Shown: piece after piece, positions 12,390 to 23,637 of the stretch | Numbering within the stretch: position 1 is the first letter of the stretch | Layout of the letters: every line of letters begins with the position of its first letter | DNA from: Gnetum montanum | Taxonomy: Eukaryota > Streptophyta > Gnetopsida > Gnetales > Gnetaceae | Length of the DNA stretch: 64,000 nt | Direction of reading: 5' to 3' | Assembly: GCA_015680685.1 (NCBI GenBank) | Contig: MNCI01037820.1 | Coordinates: 396,373-460,372 of the forward strand | The notes under the pieces: model-generated | The model's database searches: none | What the model saw: only the letters and a program-made list of their open reading frames with translations | What the model was told of the DNA's origin: nothing | Position numbers and translations under genes: made by a program

Positions 12390-12650
12390 AGGTTGATTAT
12401 CCATTAAACATCATTACCATAGCCCACAAAGGCCTAAAATTGGAAACTTGATGGTTTTCTAAGACATAAAAGTAGCATCACCATGGCTTTCTAAGCTCTA
12501 AAACTGCCAACCCTTTGGCCTGCCATGGCCTAAGACTAGTAACATGTATAATCCACCATGGCTTAAAATTGGCAACATGTATGACCGACTAAGGCCTAAA
12601 ACTAGCAACATTTCAAGGTCCTCTAAAGCCTAAAACTAGAAAAAAATTTA
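12390..12650 (-). mobile_element. Continuation of the minus-strand Tat-like element upstream of RT
   Basis: Directly follows the TE-1 target duplication, so it is the other half of the interrupted element. It holds degenerate repeats of the form GGCCTAAAACTAG(C)AACAT. A similar degenerate array (61905-62060) lies at the matching place upstream of RT in the plus-strand copy, which supports joining this stretch to 1-3077. Confidence 0.6.
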
Positions 12651-13059
12651 TAACCTATTATAACCAATTACAACCTAGTTCATATTTTAGTTGTCTATTC
12701 AATTCACATATTGCCTTACCAACTATTACATTATAACTACATGATTTAATGAATGTATGCTTATGAAATGAATAACATGTAAAATGCATAAGATGAATGA
12801 AACTAAAAATATTAGAACATGTAAGCAAAATTATAGTTCTAAAGATAATAATCAAAACATATGTAAGACATAGCCACAGTCACATAGTGTGACAAAAGTT
12901 CAAACAACGTATAAAATGAATATAACTTAAATAACCATAGCTACACTATGTAGCAATAAAATAAAAAATAATATTATAACGTCTCTTGATAACATCATCA
13001 AAAATAAATAAAATAGCTAAAAATATAATCACCAGATGCTACTAAGGTGAAACTAGAGG
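12651..13059. other. AT-rich stretch, nothing recognised
   Basis: About 400 bp of AT-rich DNA between the Tat-like remnant and a decayed minus-strand ORF. No domain or repeat edge could be placed. Confidence 0.5.
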
Positions 13060-14420
13060 GGTTTGAGAAGCACTTCCAACATCATCATTATTGGGGTCAT
13101 CGTTGTCACCTAGTACCTATAACAAAATAACATAAGTTTAATTAGTAATCAACATAATATGAAACAAAATCACAAATTAACATAAACAAAGATATGCTAA
13201 AATAAAAGAAATTAAGAAATAATAAAAAATAATAAGCAAACATGGTAGGACTTAGGTGCAACATCCTTTGTAGGGAAGCTCCAAAGACTAACCTCTAGAT
13301 GATGGCGGATTTGGTCCTTAGTCATGTGAGCCAAATCCACCTCCCCAAGATTAACTCCAATTTGGATGTTGATCTTGTTAATCTTGGACTAAGTGGGTGG
13401 CTCCCACAAAAATGTAGTGGTGGTCACCTCCCCAAAAGCAATAGAGACCTGAGAAGTTGGGGAATTAGCCACCACTAGAGAGCCTTCAAATAGTTTGAAG
13501 ACACCCTATTCTTAGATCACCTTCATGAACAACTCCAACTTGAATTGTTCTATTAGCTCCTCTTGCAACTACTTAAGATAGCTCTTGCACTCTACCTTGT
13601 ACTTGTTCTTGTGGTCTTTTTGTGCTCGACTCCACTCTAGGATCCAATCACAATAATCTCTTCACTTCCTCACCATGTGAGCTAGTAATTCCATCTACAA
13701 CTTTTGTTCTATGAGGTACCTAGTGACAATAACCTTGTCATGGATGGCATTCTAATATTGTGTCCATGTTATCTCCTCAATTTGAAAGGACTCCCTGTTA
13801 GCCACTTGGGCTTCCACAAATCCCTTATGATCCTAGAGATCTTTAATTACCTTAGCCTATATCTCAGTCTCTCTTTGCAATGCCACAACTCTTTCCCATA
13901 TGAACTTGTTTAAACATTTACATTCCCACAAAGTTTTAGCACATGAAAGTGCATATTTAATGGTAGTTTCATATAACTTTCATGGAACATTTTCCACTTT
14001 GGGTGGCAAGCTAGGCAATGCATCAATCTCCATGGCATGGTTGGAACCCCATCCAACCTTAGATACTACAACCAATATAATAACAAAACATGCATATAAA
14101 AATAATAAACAACAAGAATAACAAAAAAACGTCTAAACCACTAAGACCACATAACTCTAGCATTGCTACTACAAGGCTAGCATTGGTGGATGAGGCCAGC
14201 ATTGATTGAAAAGTCTATTTACCATTTATGATATCCAACATAGTTTTTGTAGCCTTGGGGGTATCAAAAATTATCATCAATGGAAACTATAGTGGAAGTA
14301 AAGGCCTACTACATTGCACATGATTCCAATTTATTAGTAATCATGGCAAAAATTTGTAGCCCAAAATCAGTATCCATGTGACCTATAAAATCCCACCTCA
14401 AACACCTTGAATAGGTTCTT
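13060..14420 (-). pseudogene. Decayed coiled-coil ORF with intron-like breaks
   Basis: On the minus strand a coding-like frame runs from about 14050 to 13250. It is rich in Glu, Lys and Gln, with TAG at probable Gln positions; readable parts are LWECKCLNKFIWERVVALQR and KDHKNKYKVECKSYL. An AT-rich break at about 13240-13120 ends in TTGTTATAG, and the frame resumes with VLGDNDDPNNDDVGSASQTP, which looks like a short acidic last exon. A second AT-rich break lies at about 14120-14060. It could be a further ORF of the minus-strand Tat-like element or a captured host gene. I do not recognise the protein. Confidence 0.35.
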
Positions 14421-15099
14421 CTACTTTTGAATTCTGAAAGTCATAAAAAAGCTTTTAGCAATTCTTGATGACTGGAACCTTTGGCAATTTTGAGCATTCT
14501 ATAACCATTGAGCACTTGGCAAGACTTTTGGAACAAACCTGCAACTACCTGGGCACGAAAACTTTCAATGTAGTATCCTCTTTTGCAATAAAAGTTGAGT
14601 ATATACCTTACCTTGTTGGTGACCAATGCTGTAGATCTAGGCTAGAAAATTGCAAGGAGTTTTGGTGTTGGGGGTTGGAAGGTACCTAGATCATTGATTT
14701 GACTATAGAGTGCAAACTACCAACTTTAACAAGCTTCAAAATCCACCATAGCAAACTCCTCATGTATTCAACCACCATTTGTACGCATTTTGAACTCTTT
14801 ATTTTTAATATTTTCATTGTAATAAATTATAGTTCATTTATTGTGCAAATTATCATGATTTTATTTTGTGCATTCATTTTTAGATTGGATCTGCATCATT
14901 TTTACCATTTTTAATCCCCATTTACACTCTTCAAGTCCTTGGATGATTAACAAGACTATCTAGGACACGTTGGATCCTCTTTCTTGAAGGTCCTTGGGAT
15001 CCAAGGTTAAAATTGTTTCACACATGGGATTTTTGATTTTATAGTGATCAAATTTTTTAGGTACAACAACCATGATCTTCAATACTAATAAGGACGTAT
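14421..15099. other. No gene recognised
   Basis: Two short overlapping ORFs (14465-14689 plus, 14441-14626 minus) lack any domain signal. The left edge of TE-3 must lie in or near this stretch but I could not place it. Confidence 0.4.
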
Positions 15100-15129
15100 T
15101 GTAGGTCTAGAAAGAAAACTTAGATCTCA

Positions 15130-16110
15130 CCAAAGACAATTACTACTTGCATAATGTTGAGCAACAAAAGGATCAAATGGTTAAATTCATATGCCAATAA
15201 TCGAAGTTGCTCACCAAGACGAACTTGGATTTAATAAGGTTAGCAGTAGAGAGTTGTAATCTCTTGATAGAGGAAGTCCATGCACTTCATCAAAAGATAG
15301 CCATTGAGGTAGTCACTTGTAAGAATGAAGTTTTGAAGTTTGAATGGATGAAAAATCATTATAGTGAGTAGGTCAGATTCCTCAAAGAGGTCAATGAAAA
15401 GGAAAGTTAGTTGGCAAAGGCAAAGATGAATGAGGCCCTTTAACAATTCCAACAAATAGGCAACATGTAGTAGCCCATATTTGATGGACTAAACACATAC
15501 AAAAAAGTTGAGATCCACCTTAAGGAGTTACAAATTGAGAAAATGACAAAGTAGATTAATCTCACCAACCTTTGATATGAAAACTTAGTAATGTTGACAA
15601 TAGGGAGGCCAAGATTAAAATTAGAAAAGAAGGTGGTCAATTCCTACGTCCTCTATGAGGTGGAATTCAAGCTTCAAGAAGAGACAAAGCAAAAGTTGGA
15701 GACAACCAATGTGTAGCTTAAATTTCTCAAAATCATATTCATAGGCCAATGATCTATTACTGAGAACCTAGTGAGGAGGATGACTGACTACCAGGAGTTT
15801 TAGAACGATGTAAGGATGTTCGACATCGAATGTAAAACCTTCATAGATTGGTTTGCTAACATGAAGGAACTATTTTCTTCCATGTCATGCCCATGGTACA
15901 TCCCTACACTGATCAATATTAGTGAAGCCATGTGAATCATATATGATCCATGAAGCAAAGAGAAGAAAATAAAGGCACTTCTGGATGCCTTTAACTTTCC
16001 AACAAAAGTAGCAGTGACAGTAGGACAACCTCAACCTCCACCAGCTCTAAGACAAAATGAGGGACAATTTGAGCTATGGGAGCCTCCACCTCTAGCCACT
16101 ATTTGAGAGA
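15130..16110 (+). pseudogene. Second ORF of TE-3: coiled-coil protein, broken
   Basis: One frame reads almost through the region apart from a few stops, mostly TAG. Parts visible: EVHALHQKIAIEV, KKVEIHLKELQIEKM, GRPRLKLEKKVVNSYVLYEV and LQEETKQKLETTN, then a Pro/Gln-rich end (VGQPQPPPALRQNEGQFELW). The charged, heptad-like composition suggests coiled coil. Several blocks align with the ORF at 8720-11110 in the same order, so this is a conserved element gene and not chance coding. Function unknown. Confidence 0.6.
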
Positions 16111-16337
16111 TCATCATGTCTTTGATAACATTTTATGCAGTTGCTGAAATTTTTGTAATGTGTCCAATCTTGTTGTAATGGACACTTAGTTTTTGTACTA
16201 ATGTATAATTTGGCACTCAAAGTTAGTATTTTGTCTATCTATCTTTCTGTTGATAAACTTCATACCTTCCAATTTTGTAAGGAACTTGATCTTAATTTTG
16301 TTTACTCAAGGATAAGTTTTCTGTCAGTTGTGGGGTA

Positions 16338-17184
16338 TGATGAATATGAATAAGATAGGCTACATCAACGCATCTTGATCAATGCAAGCCAATCAACATA
16401 TCCCTTTTGATGCATTCTAAGATGCATTGATGTTAGATACATTGACATTGATGTATTCATTGCCTATATAAAATGTAGGTATCCCTCATGTTTATGACAT
16501 CTTTCAGTCATAACTTAGCCAAACTCTTTTAGTTTCATTTTTCTAGAGTTAGAATATTTTCCTTTAAGTGCTCACAATGTGGATCTAAGAGATTGTATGA
16601 AGTTTTATTCAGGTGGCCATGTACTTGGATACATTGGCATGAATGGTGATAAAATCAAGATTTCATGTATCCATTGCAACACTTAGATTAGCTTAACTTT
16701 AGTTTCCTACACTTTACTTTGATTAATATAATCAATTGTAAACACATAAATACGACTACTTCAAGCATAACTCATTAACACGTGGTAATCCTAGCTATGG
16801 ATATTTGGTATGCCAAGTAATAACCACTTAGTAACCCAGTAGCATCAATACTAGTTCAGGATGTATATGAGAAGTGGGAATAGTTACTCCATGTTAGGAT
16901 AAGTTAGTTAATTAATTAGAGAATTAATTATTCAACCTTCACTTAGTTATCTAGCCATTAGAAGAAAAATATAAAAATACTTATTAAAATAAATATCATG
17001 GGCCTTAACCCATACTCAACCATAGACACAAGTGTGAGTTAAGAAGATAATGACCTTGCAACCTCATAATTCACTATTAAGAATATCAACTAGTTAGGTA
17101 ACTAAGTCCAAGGAATTCGATTGAATTGCTAGTGAACACTTGTGATTTGTATGGTTAGGTGTAGGTAATACTTACCGCTCATTA
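16338..17184 (+). repeat. 3' LTR of TE-3
   Basis: Starts TGATGAATATG just after TGTGGGGTA and ends GCTCATTA. Internal landmarks match the TE-B LTR: CTAGAGTTAGAATA near 16540, GTAATCCTAG near 16785, GAAGTGGGAATAG near 16870. A palindrome-rich region (16370-16470) precedes TATATAAAATG at about 16465. Being single, its target duplication cannot be tested. Confidence 0.75.
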
Positions 17185-17814
17185 ATAATACAAGTATTCT
17201 TTTCTTTTCTATTTATGCAAAGCTTAAGTGTAGTGTATGTTAGTTGCCACTCCAAATAGAGCCATTATAAACAAAGGTAATTTATTTTGACATGTTATCC
17301 TAGATAATAGGTACTATCATTTGGAGGGATGGGAAGGTGCTTATTTCTCAAGTCCTAAGACCTAGGTTTTAGCATGAGTGTAGCCACTCAAAAGAGGTTA
17401 GAATTTCACTCATCCCCATATCCTCCCAAGAGTTTGCCATAGTGGGATGAATATTGAGCCTCTAGGTGATGATCCTATGATCCTATGCTATCTTAGATGA
17501 TGCTACTTTTATAGGTAATTTGTTTGAATATACTATCTTAAATAATGCTACTTTTGTTGAATTGATTAAGACTGACTTTCCTACTCTAGTGCTACCTTGT
17601 ACTATCATTATTAATTATTTTTTCTACTTTCAACATAATGATATTTAATAATGTCAAAAACTTTTTGTTGTGTATCATCTAATGCTTCTTGGTATTTTAT
17701 ACATGTATTTTTTCTCATACTATCATTATTTGAATTTTTAAATAGTTTTGAAATTTTAATGTTCTTTGAATTTCATTATCATTTATTTTTTTGAAGAATG
17801 GTTGGGTTGTGTGA

Positions 17815-17888
17815 GTGTAATGGGATTCAAACTCATGACCATCGACATAAATAACAAGAGGCTCTACCGCTAAGTAATGAGATGCCCA
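17815..17888 (-). repeat. tRNA-like sequence (SINE head or tRNA pseudogene)
   Basis: On the minus strand, TTAGCGGTAGAGCC resembles the Pol III A box. About 25 bases later GAGTTTGAATCCC resembles the B box (GGTTCGAATCC), at the spacing found in tRNAs. The acceptor stem ends do not pair, so this is not a working tRNA gene. A SINE head or old tRNA pseudogene is most likely. No clear 3' tail was seen. Confidence 0.4.
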
Positions 17889-18609
17889 TAGCAAATATCT
17901 ACATCATTTTATCCTAACATATTTATTTCTTTGTAGCAAAAACCTTGTAAGTACGGGAAACATGACAAAAGTTCATCTTGTCTTTGAATGTTATCTACAT
18001 TTTTAAAGCCAATATCATCAATTCACATGTTTATGATTTGTTTATATTGTATGACCTTTTAGCTTCTCTTTTCGAAATGTTTAAATAGGTACATTCATAC
18101 AACTTTCTTAGTTACTATTAAAATTTCCTTATTCATAAATTCTATATATTAGAAATATAACTTCATTGCAAAGTTTACATGGGGTTTAAGACAAACTTTA
18201 ACAATTAATATACTTTAAGATAAAACTGGATTACAAAGATGTAAATACACTATACAATGACATGACAAGATGAAATAGATTCAAGCCATGCATGTAAATG
18301 TTGAAAGAAGCAAGCTCTAATTAATTTTGCCTTAAAAAGCTTAGTTATATATTTATAATATATATCTATAAATTGGCCTATAGAATCTTATTAGTTTACA
18401 AGTAAAAAATTTTTTAAGTAAAAAATTTCACTACTTCTGGACGAAGAACAAGATTTAAAAATCTAAATTTTCATGCCTTCTGGAGGAAGAACAAGAGTTC
18501 TGCACCTTATTTTTTCGAAGGATGGGTTTTCTGAAAAAATAATAAATTAGTGTATGCTCTCACCCTCGGCCAAATTTGTTGAGATTGTTGAGCATAAATT
18601 CGTCCAGGA

Positions 18610-18684
18610 CTTTCAATAAGTATCGCGTTCTCTCTCTATCTGCAGTGCTTTCAATAAGTATCGTGTTCTCTTTGTCTGCAGTGC
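18610..18684 (+). repeat. Two-unit tandem repeat of about 38 bp
   Basis: CTTTCAATAAGTATCGYGTT then CTCT-rich sequence and CTGCAGTG, repeated at 18610 and 18648. The second unit has a 2-base deletion and a few substitutions. Confidence 0.8.
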
Positions 18685-18776
18685 TTTTGAACGCGAGATG
18701 TAACTTTTCATAACGACGTGTCACAAACGGCAGTGCAGCAGTGACGTCGAGGCCGTGGTTCTAACACGTTACCGAA

Positions 18777-19160
18777 ATGGCCTGTCTGAAATTTTATTAC
18801 ACATCAGCGTTGTGCACAAAGTTGCAGGTTACGCACAAAAAATTAACGTTTGCTATTACATTAAAAGTTATGCCCAGGTCACTTCAAAAGTTTTATTGGT
18901 CTTGCTTACTCGAATCAAACTGGGAAAATCTGAGCCAAAAACTACTGAGATTGGTACAGTACTTGAAGTGTTCAATCCAGGAAATTTCAAATTTGAAACT
19001 CGGATATGCTAGATTCAACATTCAAAAGTTTGAAAAGTCACAATGGCGACGGATTATCTTTGCTTTTCGGAAGGGTATTATGAACTTTTGTTGTTCATCT
19101 GGTCGACGCATGAAGGGAATTTCGTTAAAATTTCGTCAAAAAATGCAGTGTTACAGATGA
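18777..19160 (+). CDS. Unrecognised 127-codon ORF
   Basis: Open for 127 codons in a stretch of higher GC than its surroundings. It is preceded by a TGACGTC bZIP-like core at about 18741-18747. The product is basic (RSLQKFYWSC, RRIIFAFRKG) with no signal peptide or domain I recognise. An overlapping frame (18755-19012, 85 codons) is also open, so neither can be preferred on length alone. It may be an exon of a lost gene, a non-coding transcript, or chance. Confidence 0.2.
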   Translation: MACLKFYYTSALCTKLQVTHKKLTFAITLKVMPRSLQKFYWSCLLESNWENLSQKLLRLVQYLKCSIQEISNLKLGYARFNIQKFEKSQWRRIIFAFRKGIMNFCCSSGRRMKGISLKFRQKMQCYR

Positions 19161-20454
19161 GGATAGCTACCAGGGACGTTGGAGAGTAGGATTGGATAGG
19201 TCATACTTGCCTTTGATTTTCTTTATCATGTAATTACTTTGCACCATGGTAGGAACGGTTTCCAGAAGATCTGTTCCAGTATTTTACTTGCTTACTTTGA
19301 CCATTCAAGCCACAAGCCACAATGACAGAAATAGAACTTTTCAAAACAGAAAAAAAGAACGGGGGGCGAAAGTCTATATCATGCCTACGTACTCAAAATT
19401 TTAATCATATTTAACATGACTAATGAAAAAGTTTGTCAGAGAAGCTTAACGTAGAGGTAATGGTGTATGTTACTGAAAAGTATTTGAGGATAGATGCAAA
19501 TATCTTGCATTTAGAGGAACATTATTTTAGTGGAAGGATCTGTTTCCGTTACCTATGACTAATAAGTGCATCCAACGATGTAATCTAAATTCACAGGTAT
19601 GAAGGAAGCACATTCTCTCTCTACATATTCTATGAAAAATGTTTTTGCTTACTTAGCCTGGTATAAAGGATTTTGAAGTTCATGATATTGTCTGCAATTT
19701 AGCCTGAGGTACCTTATTTCAAATGTGAAAGGATTTTGTCAACATTTTATGAATAGTAAAATTATGTACACATGAAAATAATATGTAGTTTCATATATTT
19801 TATAAATTTGTGTATAAGCCAACAAACAAACCCTGTGATTAAAACTTTAAAGTACAAATTCATTCAAAAGACAAAAAACTAAATTGAATTTGATCAAATC
19901 TGGTAATACATCCAACAACGTAGGGTAAATATGGTACCGAACACAACTGCCCGCTGGTATGCTACTTTCATGTCTCGTATCATATCTAAAAGGATTCTGT
20001 TTTCTTCTCCAGCAATGGGCACACTCATCGATCTTCAGACCTTCCATGTCTTAATTTGACGACATTTTGAATGTCATGATGGTTGCACTTGCATATTACA
20101 GAAAAAACCTTGGCCTTTCAATTTCAATAAAAATCATTCATGCATTTGGTTTATGAAACATGAAATGAAATTCTCCATCAATCAATGGCAATGTACTTTT
20201 TTATGGTACACAAGACATGTGCTGTTATTAGTTTGAAAGGTAAGAAAATGCCCCTACATTCCTACACTGAGCTTGTGTATTCCTCTTTTGATTTCCATGT
20301 CTTCATGACCCATCAAACTTTCAAAGAAATGTGAATTTCCAAGTTAAAAAGAACCCTTAAACAAAGGTATAAAAAATCTCTATGTGAACTTAGCCTATTG
20401 CACTCGATTCTCTTAGTATAATGCTATTGAGGAAGTGTTAAAGTTGATTCTGGA
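19161..20454. other. Intergenic, no gene recognised
   Basis: Lies downstream of the 3' end of the CRK pseudogene. No domain-bearing ORF. Several AATAAA-like words occur but I cannot assign a polyadenylation site. Confidence 0.5.
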
Positions 20455-22047
20455 TTATATCTTGTCAGTGTGACTGCCGTTATCAATTATGAAATAAGAG
20501 TCACTGTTAAAATTCAAAAATGCTGGCATGGTTGGATTAGGTAAACTGAGTGGGGCATTGGAAAGCATAGCAAATACTCTTGACATTGGCGGTGGTAAGT
20601 CTGCATTTGCTTCTATGCATAGAAGTCCAACGTGCATGCACCTTATTACTTGTTCTTGAACACAGTTCAAGCTAATGCTTTCATCAACTATATCAAATAT
20701 GTTGCCCTCCTGATATAATCTCCACATCTGTCAACCAAAAAAAATGTATTTTCTGTGAGTGGCTCTGTTTTTTAATGTTTGAATTAAAAGTTAACACTAT
20801 AGTGTTTTATGCAGCCTTTAGTTCTGAAAATTTGAGTTTACCTCTGCTAGCATACATTGCCCATTGAATGAGCCAAAGTCATTGTTACTTTTTCCACATA
20901 TTATTTCCACCACAAGAACACCAAAACTGTAGACATCTGCCTTAATGGATAGGTGCCCTTGCATTGCATACTCTGGTGCCATGTATCCACTGATACAAAA
21001 AATCCCGTGTCATTTTATAATAAGGTATTAAAATTGAATGATTATCATTGCAAGAAAAAAAAATATTTTATCTAGAACTAGCCGGAAGCCCTGAATTATT
21101 TATTTCCTATTGAATCATTATTTTGATCGAGAGTATTACCAGGTACTGGCAACTCTGGTAAGAATCCGAGATTCAATGTCAGAGAATAACTTTGCTAGAC
21201 CAAAATCTGCAATCTTAAGTTCGATGAATAATTTTGATTTTGGAGTCTTTGTGTAAGTATAGCAGTCCTTTAGCAACTCCTTCGATTACATTGAGACGTC
21301 GTTTCCAGTCCAGATGTTTTTTCTTCTCGGAATCTGTTAGAGAAACAAGAGGAGGATTTCTTAAAATGAAAACTTCAGGAGCAGTGTGCCCAATAACGTA
21401 AACGAGAAGCATATAAATGCAAGAAAATACTTGATGAAGACTCACCGAAAAGGAATTTGTCAAGGCTACTGTTAGAGAGACTCGTAAACAAGAATCCTTT
21501 GAGGACCTTCAACACAGCATCCTAAGTTTCACAAGACTTCTGTCCTGAACATTCATCAGAAGCTTGATTTCATTCGTAAATTCGAGTTTGGCTTGCGAGG
21601 ATCTTAAGGAATGTTCTTTTAAGAGAATTCCCTGTAAAATGACACCCAAAATTACTTTTAAATGCATTTAGCAATGCATTGATATCATAAATTGTGCTTT
21701 AAAAGAAAAAGAAAGCAAAAGAGATGCATTTTAGTGTCCATAAATAGGAATCGCTAGAGAGAGATGACCTTATAAACTGTACCAAATCCTCCCTCCCCAA
21801 GTTTCTTATCATCATGGAATTTGGTTGTGGCAATTTTGAGAGCTTCTGCACTAAAAATTATTCGGCCGTCCTCGTCCGGAAGATCATCCTCCTCTTCAGG
21901 TCGGCTTGAAATCCTTGTTTTCGTGGATAATAGTTGTAAACTTGTAATGCAGCCGTCAATAATCCCTTTAGTGAATTGAATTGGCTGTTTTTGCAGCAAC
22001 TGCGTTACCAGCTTACATCTTTGCTTTTGCAGTTTTCGATAAATCAT
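20455..22047 (-). pseudogene. CRK exons 3-7: kinase domain, damaged
   Basis: Exon 3 ends in the glycine loop (KKLGEGGFGTVYK). Exon 4 reads KLEFTNEIKLLMNVQDRSLV, then LGCC and [11 protein letters not shown] in another frame; the beta3 lysine segment is shortened. Exon 5 has [20 protein letters not shown] and [12 protein letters not shown]. The next residues should be DxKxxN, but the sequence jumps within a few bases to KIADFGLAKLFS, so the catalytic loop is deleted while the DFG motif remains. Exon 6 holds [20 protein letters not shown] and [14 protein letters not shown]. Exon 7 is the C-lobe end with MHVGLLCIEANADLPPPMSR and the stop at 20455. Exon 4 ends in G and exon 5 starts AT, giving a clean Asp codon across the junction. 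Confidence 0.88.
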
Positions 22048-22229
22048 TAAATTTATTTTCTAAAATTTAAGTGAAATTAATTCTACTAAAAAATTAATGT
22101 AAAATCAGTTGAGTAAAATTTCAGTAAAGTAAAACAAAAGTGTGAAATTTCTACAAGAAATAGTAAAATTGCTATTGAAAACAGCAATTCAATTGATTAA
22201 AGAAACAAGTCCGGTATTCGGTTCAAGCC

Positions 22230-23306
22230 TATGTTGCCAGAAACACAACGGATTCATAACGTTTCGCGTTTTTCGTTGCGAAAACAGGATCCCGTTTCAA
22301 AACGCCGTTTCTCATGAACAGTAACCGTTAACGTGTTGCATTTTTTACAGGTTTCATTTCCTTTGATTTTATTATCAACAAATGCATCTGTCACGAACTA
22401 AATTCAGGACACGTGTAAATACACTTAGACTATATATATATCTGAGAGCTTATCTAATTATTTCAAGGTTCCACACCTCAATATAATTAATGTTTTTGTT
22501 ATTTTTGGCAGCTCTTCCTTAAACAGGATTACAAAGAAATGTTTGATTAGAAGAATATGTTCGGCCTCAGTGACGTGAGTCATTTAATTTTGAAATTGAT
22601 GTTTTTAATTATGTTCATTGAAACCTTTGAGACCTTTTAGATTTAGCAGACCAGTTTAAAATTCCTTNNNNNNNNNNNNNNNNNNNNNNNNNNNNNNNNN
22701 NNNNNNNNNNNNNNNNNNNNNNNNNNNNNNNNNNNNNNNNNNNNNNNNNNNNNNNNNNNNNNNNNNNNNNNNNNNNNNNNNNNNNNNNNNNNNNNNNNNN
22801 NNNNNNNNNNNNNNNNNNNNNNNNNNNNNNNNNNNNNNNNNNNNNNNNNNNNNNNNNNNNNNNNNNNNNNNNNNNNNNNNNNNNNNNNNNNNNNNNNNNN
22901 NNNNNNNNNNNNNNNNNNNNNNNNNNNNNNNNNNNNNNNNNNNNNNNNNNNNNNNNNNNNNNNNNNNNNNNNNNNNNNNNNNNNNNNNNNNNNNNNNNNN
23001 NNNNNNNNNNNNNNNNNNNNNNNNNNNNNNNNNNNNNNNNNNNNNNNNNNNNNNNNNNNNNNNNNNNNNNNNNNNNNNNNNNNNNNNNNNNNNNNNNNNN
23101 NNNNNNNNNNNNNNNNTATATTGTATTGCATTTTAAATTGTTGTTCTATGAACAAAGAAATATACACTTATTAAAATATAAAAATTGCTAAAGTTACTAA
23201 GGTTCTATATTTAAAGCTAGTTTCTTTTTCGTAACCTGATTTTTTGCCGTTTCCGTTACGTTGCCGTGGCGGTTACGTTGCACCGTTTCCCGTTTCCGGC
23301 AACTAT
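22230..23306. mobile_element. TIR DNA transposon in CRK intron 2 (superfamily unknown)
   Basis: Inverted ends share GTTGCCRGAAAC (left 22233-22244, right on the minus strand 23303-23292). Identical 10-bp direct repeats GGTTCAAGCC flank it at 22220-22229 and 23307-23316, a target-duplication length nearest to Mutator-like elements; an 8-bp hAT duplication inside it is also possible. Sub-terminal sequence is unusually GC-rich for the window and full of AACG/GAAACGG words. No transposase is visible, but 449 of its bases are unknown. Confidence 0.7.
22668..23116. other. Assembly gap (449 N)
   Basis: A run of N inside the TIR transposon. Reading frames reported across it are meaningless. Confidence 0.99.
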
Positions 23307-23373
23307 GGTTCAAGCCAAGCATATGAAGATAGCCGGACAAAAGACAACCAATACCAAAACATACATATTTGAC

Positions 23374-23494
23374 GGGGTTGTTCTTTAGACCTGGCTTTCC
23401 TTCTCCGCCGCTGAAGAAGGAATACTCCCGAGAAGATAAGCAGCGCGACAAAGCCCCGCAATCGTATTGGTGCTCGTTTTATTATGATATGGAA
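23374..23494 (-). pseudogene. CRK exon 2: transmembrane segment
   Basis: The acceptor TTGCAG lies before 23494 and the donor GTCAAA after 23374. It starts in the frame NKTSTNTIA and, after a one-base shift, continues VALLIFSGVFLLQRRRRKARSKEQ: one membrane helix and a basic stop-transfer region, as in this family. Confidence 0.8.
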
Positions 23495-23637
23495 CTGCAA
23501 TAACTGTCATAAAATTTTAGCCCATTACTGTACTTTGTCCGTTCGTTCCAATTCAATTGCCTAAACCTAATAGCAATGTTGGATTATTGAGCATGAAATT
23601 AATGCAATTTGAAAAGTTATTCCAAAAATGCTCCTAC

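Larger units (their letters stand above)
15100..17184 (+). mobile_element. TE-3: 3' part of a TE-1-like LTR retrotransposon
   Basis: Contains a coiled-coil ORF homologous to the second ORF of TE-1, then about 220 bp of 3' leader with TGTGGGGTA, then a full LTR. No left LTR, primer site or gag is visible, so the 5' part has been lost or lies beyond a rearrangement. Confidence 0.75.

Noticed and set aside
22643-23167. Long ORF over the first N run (174 codons, minus)
   Set aside because: Almost all codons are unknown bases; the frame is an artefact of the gap.
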